Source of the DNA: VAZQ01 sp034669045
GTDB taxonomy: Bacteria > Pseudomonadota > Alphaproteobacteria > Rhizobiales > Xanthobacteraceae
Reading direction: 5' to 3'
Length of the DNA stretch: 64,000 nucleotides
Assembly (NCBI GenBank): GCA_034669045.1
Contig: JAXDOD010000085.1
Location: 1-64,000 of the forward strand
This document shows positions 31,903-39,064 of the stretch, in pieces (the stretch's first letter is position 1; each line of letters opens with the position of its first letter). Made by a program: the position numbers and the translations under genes. The notes below the pieces were generated by a model that ran no database searches, was not told the origin of the DNA, and saw only the letters and a program-made list of their open reading frames with translations.

Positions 31903-34002
31903 TCACCCCGCGCGGATCAGCCGGATCGCCTCGTCGCGCTCGAACAGGTAGAGCAACTGCCGCAGCGCCTCACCGCGTGCCGTGCTCAGGGTCGGATCGC
32001 GTGCCAGCACGAGCTGGGCGTCGTCGCGGGCGGCGCCGATGAGCTTGCCGTGTGACGCGATGCGCGCGATCCGGAAGCCGGGGAGGCCGGATTGACGCGT
32101 GCCGAGCACGTCGCCTTCGCCGCGCAACGCCAGATCCTCCTCGGCGATGCGAAAGCCGTCCTCGGTCTCCCGCATGACCGCAAGGCGCGCCTTCGCGGTC
32201 TCGCCGAGCGGGCCTCGGTAGAGCAGGAGGCACGTCGAGCGCGCGGCGCCGCGACCGATGCGCCCGCGCAACTGGTGGAGTTGGGCGAGCCCGAAACGCT
32301 CGGCATGCTCGATCACCATCACGCTCGCCTCCGGCACGTGGACCCCGACCTCGATCACCGTGGTGGCGACCAGGAGCCGCGTCTCGCCGGCCGCAAAGCG
32401 CTCCATGGCGCGGTCCTTGTCGGCACCCTTCATGCGTCCGTGCACCAGATCGACCACCTCGCCGAACCGGGTCTTGAGCGCGGCGAAGCGTTCCGCGGCG
32501 GCGGCGAGATCGACGTTTTCGGATTCCTCGACCAGCGGACAGACCCAGTAGACGCGCCGGCCATCGGCAATCGCGCGGCCGACGGCGCCGATGACGTCCT
32601 CGAGCCGCCCGAGCGGCACCGTGCGGGTATCGATCGGCTGGCGTCCGGCGGGCTTTTCGCGCAGCTCCGAACTGTCCATGTCGCCGAAATAGGTGAGCAC
32701 CAGGGTGCGCGGGATCGGGGTTGCGGTCATCACCAGCACGTCCACGGCCTCGCCCTTGCGGGCCAGCGCGAGCCGCTGGTGCACGCCGAAGCGATGCTGC
32801 TCGTCGACCACGGCGAGCGCGAGGTCGCGGAACGCAACCTCGTCCTGGAACAGGGCGTGGGTGCCGACCAGGAGCTGGACGCCGCCGGCGGCGAGCCGTT
32901 CCAGGATGTCGCTGCGCTCGCGGCCGCGCTCGCGCCCGGTCAGGATCGCGATCTCGATGCCGGCTTCGGCGGCGAGCGGAGCGATGGTGTTGAAGTGCTG
33001 GCGCGCCAGGATCTCGGTCGGCGCCATCAGCGCGGCCTGGCGGCCGCTTTCGATCGCGGTCGCGGCCGCGAGCAGCGCCACCACGGTCTTGCCCGAGCCC
33101 ACGTCGCCTTGCAGCAGCCGCAACATCCGCTCGGGCTTCGCCAGGTCGGCGACGATGTCGGCAACCGCGCGGGTCTGCGAGGGCGTGAGCGAATAGGGCA
33201 GGGCGGCGATGAGCTGTTGGCGCAATCGACCGGTGCCCGGCGTGGCGCGCCCGGCGGGGCGGCGCATATGCGCGCGCACGAGCGCAAGCGCAAGCTGGCC
33301 GGCCAGGAATTCGTCATAGGCGAGACGCGTCCAGGCCAGGCTTTCGGGCGCGGCATCGGCCGGATCGACGGGCCGGTGCAGCGTCCGCAGCGCCAGGGCA
33401 AAGCTCGGATAGCGCTCGCGCGCGAGGAAGCTCTCGTCCTGCCATTCGGCGAGTTCCGGCAGGCGCGGCAACGCCGTCTCGACCGTCTTGCGCACCTGGT
33501 TGAGAGAGAGACCTTCGGTCAGCGGATAGACCGGCTCGATCAACGGCAGCGTACTCAGGCCGGCTTCGTCGACGACGCGATCCGGATGCACCATCTGCAG
33601 CATGCCGTCGTAGAACTCGGCCGTGCCCGACACATAGCGCAGCTCTCCGACCGGCAGCAGCTTGTCGAGGTAGTCGGCGCGGGCATTGAAGAACGTCAGG
33701 ATCAGGTCGGCGGTCTCGTCGCTGGCGTAGACCTGATAGGGCGCGCGCGGACGGTTCGGCGGCGGCGGCCGATGGCGCTCGACCTTGACCGCGACGGTGA
33801 CGATCGTGCCGGGCACCACGTCGCGCAGCTTCGGGCGCGCGCGCCGGTCGATCGTGCCGGTCGGCAAGTGAAAAAGAAGATCGAGGACGCGCGCGCCGTC
33901 GTCGCGGCCGAGCAGCCGGCGATAGAGCTTCTCCACCTTCGGCCCGATGCCGGACAGGCTGGTGAGCGCAGCGAACAGTGGATTGAGGACGTTCGGCCGC
34001 AT
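31903..34002 (-). CDS. recG: ATP-dependent DNA helicase RecG
   Basis: A 699-aa helicase that reverses stalled forks and branch-migrates junctions. The N-terminal wedge/OB region holds LLFHLPTGTIDRR and KVERHRPPPP. Helicase motifs include LLQGDVGSGKTVVALLA (motif I), APTEILARQHF (Ia), VVDEQHRFGV (II), MTATPIPRTL (III), IEVGVHVPEASVMVIE (V) and QLHQLRGRIGRG (VI). Full length. In relatives it commonly sits back to back with sdhE-mfd; here 4.8 kb of extra genes lie between. Confidence 0.97.
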   Translation of the reverse strand: MRPNVLNPLFAALTSLSGIGPKVEKLYRRLLGRDDGARVLDLLFHLPTGTIDRRARPKLRDVVPGTIVTVAVKVERHRPPPPNRPRAPYQVYASDETADLILTFFNARADYLDKLLPVGELRYVSGTAEFYDGMLQMVHPDRVVDEAGLSTLPLIEPVYPLTEGLSLNQVRKTVETALPRLPELAEWQDESFLARERYPSFALALRTLHRPVDPADAAPESLAWTRLAYDEFLAGQLALALVRAHMRRPAGRATPGTGRLRQQLIAALPYSLTPSQTRAVADIVADLAKPERMLRLLQGDVGSGKTVVALLAAATAIESGRQAALMAPTEILARQHFNTIAPLAAEAGIEIAILTGRERGRERSDILERLAAGGVQLLVGTHALFQDEVAFRDLALAVVDEQHRFGVHQRLALARKGEAVDVLVMTATPIPRTLVLTYFGDMDSSELREKPAGRQPIDTRTVPLGRLEDVIGAVGRAIADGRRVYWVCPLVEESENVDLAAAAERFAALKTRFGEVVDLVHGRMKGADKDRAMERFAAGETRLLVATTVIEVGVHVPEASVMVIEHAERFGLAQLHQLRGRIGRGAARSTCLLLYRGPLGETAKARLAVMRETEDGFRIAEEDLALRGEGDVLGTRQSGLPGFRIARIASHGKLIGAARDDAQLVLARDPTLSTARGEALRQLLYLFERDEAIRLIRAG

Positions 34003-34157
34003 GGACGCTTCCGGGCGAATAGCGATGCCTGCTTGCGCACAAATCTAGCGCAATCGCGGGCTCGCGCGGCAGGGACAAAGGGCGGGGATCGTGCGCCGCG
34101 GCCCGGTGGAAGCCGGGCCGCCGCTTGGCGCCGGTGTTGCGCTGTTACGCTGCCGCG

Positions 34158-35105
34158 CTATTGCTTGACGATGGGGGTCAGAGCGCCTCCGTTGGTCCCA
34201 TTGCCGTCGATGTAATTGTCGCCGTAGCTCTCCACCACGCCGCCACCGATCGCTGACCAGCCTGCGGATGTGTTTCCCGTCACCATCGATTGAGCGGCGC
34301 GAATGGTAGCGCCGGAACCAAACGCCACAATGCCACTGGCATTGTTGGCGGCGACAGAATGGAACAAGGTTAGCGTGGTCGGCGCTTGACTCGGAAACGA
34401 ATAAGCGAGAAAGCCCTTGTCGCCATTTCGGGCGGCGACGCTGTCAGACGCGGTAGCGTTGACAATCCCCGTGCTGTTCGTCCCGTCCACACGGATACCG
34501 TGATTGACATTGTTGTTCGCCTCGACGCGATTGAAGACGGCCGTGACGACGTCGGAGCCACTCGGGAAGACCAAAATCCCGATACTGCCATTATCGGCCA
34601 CCAGCGTGTTGGAGATCGCGAGATTGCTCGGGGCATTCGGAAGAAAGTTGATGCCGTTGTTACCGACACGACGGATGACGCAGTTATCGATCGTCAGGGA
34701 TGCGCCGGCGTTGAATACAATCCCGGACTGACCGGAGCCGCCTCCCTCGATGGTGAGACCGCGCAGGCTGACGACATCGCTCAACCCGGCGTTAATGGTG
34801 ATGCCGACCAAACCCGCAGGGACCAGGATGGCAGCGGTGCCAACCCCGTCGTTGACGATGCTGATCGCCTTGCTGATGGTCAGCGCGCCATAGCCGGCCG
34901 GATCGAGAATGTCGATCTCGCCGCCAGCGTCGGTCTTGTCATGCGCGGCCTGCAAGGTTCGGCACGGCAAGGGCAGCGTGCAGTTGTTGGCGTCGCTGCC
35001 GTGGCCGGACACGAACGAGCGCGCATTGAGCGCCTGCGCCGGCGCGGCCCGCAGCGTGGCGGCGAGCGCGAGCGCTGCGGCCATGAGAATGGTGGCGTGA
35101 TTCAT
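34158..35105 (-). CDS. Secreted beta-helix repeat protein, tandem copy A
   Basis: A 315-aa protein with a signal peptide (MNHATILMAAALALAATL to PAQAL). The mature start is NARSFVSGHGSDANN with a C-x5-C pair (CTLPLPC). Beta-helix turns follow: LTISKAISIVNDG, ITINAGLSDVVSLRGLTIEG, LTIDNCVIRR, LAISNTLVADNG, and the end VVESYGDNYIDGNG. It is the most diverged of three tandem copies. Its upstream 70 bp match those of copies B and C. Function unknown; surface or envelope location predicted. Confidence 0.82.
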   Translation of the reverse strand: MNHATILMAAALALAATLRAAPAQALNARSFVSGHGSDANNCTLPLPCRTLQAAHDKTDAGGEIDILDPAGYGALTISKAISIVNDGVGTAAILVPAGLVGITINAGLSDVVSLRGLTIEGGGSGQSGIVFNAGASLTIDNCVIRRVGNNGINFLPNAPSNLAISNTLVADNGSIGILVFPSGSDVVTAVFNRVEANNNVNHGIRVDGTNSTGIVNATASDSVAARNGDKGFLAYSFPSQAPTTLTLFHSVAANNASGIVAFGSGATIRAAQSMVTGNTSAGWSAIGGGVVESYGDNYIDGNGTNGGALTPIVKQ

Positions 35106-35220
35106 GGGGAAGCCCCTTGGGCTGGCTACACGTGCGGATCGCACGCGGGCGCAAGACTATCCTAGCGGGAGGTGGTCGTCTTTGACGTGACGAACGGTTT
35201 GGAGCAGGCGGTCAGAGCGC

Positions 35221-36367
35221 GTGTCGGGTTGCCCGCGGGGGCAGCTCGACGGCCGGCGCTATTGCTTGCCGACCGAGGTCAGGACGCCGGTATTGGTCCC
35301 GTTGCCGGCGATGTAGTTATCACCGAAGCTTTCGATCACGCCGCTGCTGCTCGCTGACCAACCGTGTATGTTCCCCGTCACCATCGAGTGGGCGGCGCGA
35401 AGGATCGCGTTCGCATTAGCCGCCGAAATGCCAGTGCCATTGTTGGCGGCGACGGACTGGAACAGCGAGAAAGTGGTCGCGGATGGGCCCGAGCCATTAG
35501 CGAAAAAGCCCGTGAGGGCATTGCGGGCGGCGACGCTCTCGGACGCGGTGGCATCCACCCTCCCGGTGGTGATTGCGCCGTTCACCGCGATACCGTAACC
35601 GCCATTGTTGTTCACCTCGACGCGATTGAAAACGGCCGAGACGATAGCCGACCCGGTAGGTTGGACAAGAATCCCGCTATCGCCATTATCGGCCACCAGC
35701 GTGTTCGAGACCGCGAGATCGCTCGTGACACTCGGAACGAAGGAGATGCCAGTGCCGTTGACATGACGGATCACGCAGTTCTCGATGGTCAGAGACCTGC
35801 CGGTGTTGAATAGAATTCCGTGAACGCCGGCGCCGGCGCCTTCGATGATCAGCCCGCGCAGGTTGATGGCGTCGTTCGGTCCGGCGTTGATGATGATGCC
35901 GTGGTCGCCCACCGGCAGCAGGATTCTGGCGGTACCAACGCCGTCGTTGACGATGCTGATCGCCCTGTCGATGGTGAGTGCGCCGTAGCCGGCCACATCC
36001 AGCACATCGATCTCGCCGCCCGAGCTGGTGACCGTGATGGCGTGGGCAAACGTCCGGCAGGGCGTGGGGAGACTGCAGTCATTGGTGTCGCTGCCGTGGC
36101 CGGACACGAACGAGCGCGCATTGAGCGCCTGCGCCGGCGCGGCCGGCAGCGTGGCGGCGAGCGCGAGCGCCACGGCGATGAGAATGGTGGCCTGGTTCAT
36201 GGGAAGCCCCCTGGGCCGGCTACGCGTGCGGGCTGCACGCGGGTGCAAGACTACCCTGGCGCGAGGTCTCCGTCAGGGCCGTGATGAGCGATTTGGAGCG
36301 GCCGGATCAGAGCGCCGAATAGACGATGCCGGCAAAAATGGCGCCCACGAACGAATACTTGAGCGCG
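35221..36367. repeat. Segmental duplication, unit 1 (about 1.15 kb)
   Basis: This stretch matches 36557-37706 nearly throughout: both start GTGTCGGGTTGCCCGCGGGG, contain a beta-helix gene and its leader, and end with the last ~60 bp of the LpxO-like gene (GATGCCGGCAAAAATGGCGC to TTGAGCGCG). At 36368 the match stops abruptly. Unit 1 therefore carries an orphan 3' fragment of the hydroxylase gene (36307-36367) and looks like the derived copy. Confidence 0.85.
35259..36200 (-). CDS. Secreted beta-helix repeat protein, tandem copy B
   Basis: A 313-aa protein, very close to copy C next door. Signal peptide MNQATILIAVALALAATL to PAQAL; then NARSFVSGHGSDTND, the C-x5-C pair CSLPTPC, and repeats LTIDRAISIVNDG, IIINAGPNDAINLRGLIIEG, LTIENCVIRHVNG, LAVSNTLVADNG, ending ESFGDNYIAGNG. 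Differences from copy C lie mostly in the central turns and at the C-terminal third. It lies wholly inside duplication unit 1. GGGCTTCCC rather than a strong SD precedes the ATG. Confidence 0.83.
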   Translation of the reverse strand: MNQATILIAVALALAATLPAAPAQALNARSFVSGHGSDTNDCSLPTPCRTFAHAITVTSSGGEIDVLDVAGYGALTIDRAISIVNDGVGTARILLPVGDHGIIINAGPNDAINLRGLIIEGAGAGVHGILFNTGRSLTIENCVIRHVNGTGISFVPSVTSDLAVSNTLVADNGDSGILVQPTGSAIVSAVFNRVEVNNNGGYGIAVNGAITTGRVDATASESVAARNALTGFFANGSGPSATTFSLFQSVAANNGTGISAANANAILRAAHSMVTGNIHGWSASSSGVIESFGDNYIAGNGTNTGVLTSVGKQ

Positions 36368-36420
36368 CATGGACGCTTCCCGCCGAGTCGCGCCGCCCGT
36401 TCGGGTGGACAAACCTTCGT

Positions 36421-36481
36421 CCGCTCATCCCCGCGCAAGCGGGAATCCAGTCTGGGTCCCCGCTTTCGCGGGGACGAGCGG
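36421..36481. repeat. REP-like inverted repeat
   Basis: Two arms of about 30 bp (CCGCTCATCCCCGCGCAAGC and onward; inverse of CTGGGTCCCCGCTTTCGCGG and onward) are inverted with few mismatches around a 1-base centre. Each arm also has its own mini-hairpin (CCGC...GCGG). This is a known style of dispersed palindrome in Bradyrhizobium relatives. It sits in the 189-bp spacer between the two duplication units. Confidence 0.75.
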
Positions 36482-36556
36482 AAAACGATTCCACATGCGT
36501 GGGACGTAAACTGGCGCGGCCGATGTTCGCTTGCGCGCGCACGCAAGGCAATCGTC

Positions 36557-37706
36557 GTGTCGGGTTGCCCGCGGGGGGCGGCTCGACGGCCGGCGCTATT
36601 GCTTGCCGACCGAGGTCAGGACGCCGGTATTGGTCCCGTTGCCGGCGATGTAGTTATCACCGAAGCTTTCGATCACGGCGCTGTTGGACGCATCCCAACC
36701 GTGTATATTCCCCGTCACCATCGAGTGGGCGACGCGAAGGGTCGCGCCCAAATTATTCGCCGAAATGCCAACACCATTGTTGGCGGCAACAGAAAGAAAC
36801 AGCGAGAAAGTAGCCGACGATGGGCCGAAGTCAACAGCGCGAAAGCCCGAGCCGCCATTGCGGGCGGCGACGCTCTCGGATGCGACGGCATTGACCGTCC
36901 CGGTGGTTCCAGAGCCGGACACACTGATGCCGTGACCGCCATTGTTGTTCACCTCGACGCGATGGAAAACGGCAGAGACGATAGCCGACCCGTTCGGATT
37001 GACCTCAATCCCGTTAACGCCGTTATCGGCCACCAGCGTGTTCGAGACCGCGAGAGCGCTCGTGACACTCGGAACGAAGGAGATACCGAAGCCATTGACA
37101 TTACGGACGACGCAGTTCTCGATGGTCAGGGACTTGCCGGAGTTGAACACGATCCCGTTAAAGCCGGCGCCTGCGCCTTCGATGATCAGGCCGCGCAAGT
37201 TGATGGCGTCGTTCGGGCCGGCGTTTATGACGATGCCCTGGCCGGCCGCGGGGACCAGGATTCTGGCGGTGCCGACCCCGTCGTTGACGATGCTGATCGC
37301 CTTGTCGATGGTGAGTGCGCCGTAGCCGGCTACATCCAGCACGTCGATCTCGCCGCCGGCGTTGGTGACCGTGATGGCGTGGGCAAACGTCCGGCAGGGC
37401 GAGGGCAGGGTGCAGTCATTGGCGTCGCTGCCGTGGCCGGACACGAAAGTGCGCGGGTTCTGCGCCTGCGCCGGTGTGGCCGGCAGCGTGGCGGCGAGCG
37501 CGAGTGCCGCGGCGATGAGAATGGTGGCCTGGTTCATGGGAAGCCCCCCCTGGGCCGGCTACGCGTGCGGGCTGCACGCGGGTGCAAGACTACCCTAGCG
37601 CGAGGTCTCCGTCAGTGCCGTGATGAGCGATTGGGAGCGGCCGGATCAGAGCGCGGAATAGACGATGCCGGCAAAAATGGCGCCCACGAACGAATACTTG
37701 AGCGCG
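36557..37706. repeat. Segmental duplication, unit 2 (about 1.15 kb)
   Basis: The matching partner of 35221-36367. Here the right end runs on without a break into the complete LpxO-like gene, so this is probably the ancestral copy. It contains beta-helix gene copy C and its leader. Confidence 0.85.
36596..37537 (-). CDS. Secreted beta-helix repeat protein, tandem copy C
   Basis: A 313-aa protein. Signal peptide MNQATILIAAALALAATL to PAQAQ; then NPRTFVSGHGSDAND, C-x5-C pair CTLPSPC, and repeats LTIDKAISIVNDG, IVINAGPNDAINLRGLIIEG, LTIENCVVRNVNG, LAVSNTLVADNG, ending ESFGDNYIAGNGTNTG. The first ~120 and last ~35 residues match copy B almost exactly, while central turns differ, as if selection acts on the exposed face. 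It lies 108 bp after the LpxO-like gene, same strand, so they may be co-transcribed. Confidence 0.83.
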   Translation of the reverse strand: MNQATILIAAALALAATLPATPAQAQNPRTFVSGHGSDANDCTLPSPCRTFAHAITVTNAGGEIDVLDVAGYGALTIDKAISIVNDGVGTARILVPAAGQGIVINAGPNDAINLRGLIIEGAGAGFNGIVFNSGKSLTIENCVVRNVNGFGISFVPSVTSALAVSNTLVADNGVNGIEVNPNGSAIVSAVFHRVEVNNNGGHGISVSGSGTTGTVNAVASESVAARNGGSGFRAVDFGPSSATFSLFLSVAANNGVGISANNLGATLRVAHSMVTGNIHGWDASNSAVIESFGDNYIAGNGTNTGVLTSVGKQ

Positions 37707-38575
37707 TAATAGGCGTTCTTGTTCCAGGCCTTCATGCGCTTGCCAGCGAGCCGAAGGTGATAGACGTAGCCGAACGCCTTGTTGAGGGCGCCGATGCGCT
37801 CGCCGGCTTCGTTCTCGGTGGCAGTTTCCTTGATGATCCTGCGGCTGACCCAACGGTTGACCGCGGTCATGACCCGGGTCTTGAGCGGCCGCTCGACGTC
37901 GCAGAACAGGATGATGCGGGTCTGGTCGGTGGTGTTCTCGGCGTAGTGGATGAAGGTCTCGTCGAACATCAGGTCCTCGCCGTCGCGCCACGAATATTCG
38001 TGGCCGTCGACGAAGATGCGGCAGTGGCCCGGATGCGTCGGCGTCACCAGACCGAGGTGGTAGCGCAGCGACCCGGCATAGGGATCGCGATGGGTCTGCA
38101 GCCGCGAGCCCGGGGCGAGCGTCGCGAACATCGCGCCCTTGATGTTGGGGATGGATTCCAGGAGCGCCACCGTGCGCGGGCAGGCGCGCGCGGCCGAGGG
38201 CAGCGGGTCGTCGTACCATTTGAGGTAGAAGCGCTTCCAGCCGTTGCGGAAGAACGAGTTGAAGCCGGCGTCGTTGTAGCCGTCGGAGGCCTTGATGCGT
38301 CCTTCGTCGAACAGCGCGACCGCTTCCTCGCGGATCGCCTGCCAGTTGTCGCGCAGCTTGTCGAGCTCGGGGAACTGGCGCGGCGACAGGATCGGCTGGT
38401 TCGGCACCTTCGAGAACAGGTACATGAGCACGTTGTAAGGCGCCATGATGCTCGAATGGTCGGTCAGTTGGCGGCCGAAGCCAAGCCGCACGCGGCCGCG
38501 GAAATGCACCGCCAGCACGGAGGCGGCGAGGCAGTAGAGAAGAATGAACTGAGGGGCCAATAGTCGTGCGGCCAT
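37646..38575 (-). CDS. Aspartyl/asparaginyl beta-hydroxylase-family dioxygenase (LpxO-like)
   Basis: A 309-aa membrane-anchored protein. The N-terminal hydrophobic segment (LLAPQFILLYCLAASVLAV) anchors it; the catalytic domain has QTHRDPYAGSLRYHLGL (iron ligand His-x-Asp), GEDLMFDETFIHYAENTT (distal His) and TRIILFCDVERP. LpxO-type enzymes use Fe(II) and 2-oxoglutarate to hydroxylate lipid A acyl chains; that substrate is inferred here. The ATG at 38575 follows GGGGTGGG; a TTG at 38596 is an alternative. Its last 60 bp are duplicated at 36307-36367. Confidence 0.82.
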   Translation of the reverse strand: MAARLLAPQFILLYCLAASVLAVHFRGRVRLGFGRQLTDHSSIMAPYNVLMYLFSKVPNQPILSPRQFPELDKLRDNWQAIREEAVALFDEGRIKASDGYNDAGFNSFFRNGWKRFYLKWYDDPLPSAARACPRTVALLESIPNIKGAMFATLAPGSRLQTHRDPYAGSLRYHLGLVTPTHPGHCRIFVDGHEYSWRDGEDLMFDETFIHYAENTTDQTRIILFCDVERPLKTRVMTAVNRWVSRRIIKETATENEAGERIGALNKAFGYVYHLRLAGKRMKAWNKNAYYALKYSFVGAIFAGIVYSAL

Positions 38576-38765
38576 GAAACCCACCCCGACGAGCAACTCC
38601 GCGCAGTCTTAGCACGGCAGCCTGAGCTCACGAAAGCGTGCAAATCCAGGCGTCGATCAGGACGATATCGCGGCCGATGGTGTTCCGCGACCGCTGGCAT
38701 CCGCGCGCGTGACCGCTATATAGAGCATCGCCCGGCCAGTCCGGGCTTTTGGCGTTGAGGTATGC

Positions 38766-39059
38766 ATGACCGGAACGACCCGATCGAGCGCGGGCTTGGA
38801 CGTCCGCCGCCGCAAGCTGCTGTTCCGCTCCTGGCATCGCGGCATGCGCGAGATGGACCTGATCATGGGCCGTTTCGCCGACAGCGCCGTCGACAGTCTC
38901 GATGATGTGGAACTCGCCGAATTCGAGCGCCTGATCGAATTGCCGGACCGCGACCTGCTGGCCTGGATCACCGGCGAGGAGGCCGTGCCGGCGAGCGTCG
39001 ACACGGCGCTGTTCCGCCGGCTGCGCGACTTCCGCCTGCGCGTCGCGGGGGAGGAGTGA
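38766..39059 (+). CDS. sdhE: Succinate dehydrogenase flavinylation / assembly factor
   Basis: A 97-aa SdhE (DUF339) protein helping attach FAD to SdhA. The hallmark RGMREMD is at residues 26-32, followed by LIMGRF and the helical ELAEFERLIELPDRDLLAWITGEE. It has an extended N-terminus (MTGTTRSSAGLDVRRRKL). The mfd start lies 5 bp after its stop, so the two are translationally close. Length and order match alphaproteobacterial sdhE-mfd. Confidence 0.93.
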   Translation: MTGTTRSSAGLDVRRRKLLFRSWHRGMREMDLIMGRFADSAVDSLDDVELAEFERLIELPDRDLLAWITGEEAVPASVDTALFRRLRDFRLRVAGEE

Positions 39060-39064
39060 TCGCA

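Noticed and set aside
36307..36546. A short minus-strand frame ending SFVGAIFAGIVYSAL
   Set aside because: Its end is the duplicated tail of the LpxO-like gene and its start is a translated REP-like palindrome. It is a scar, not a gene.
34003..38640. Prophage or integrative element
   Set aside because: No integrase, transposase, phage structural gene or flanking attachment repeats are visible; the structure is explained by tandem duplication.
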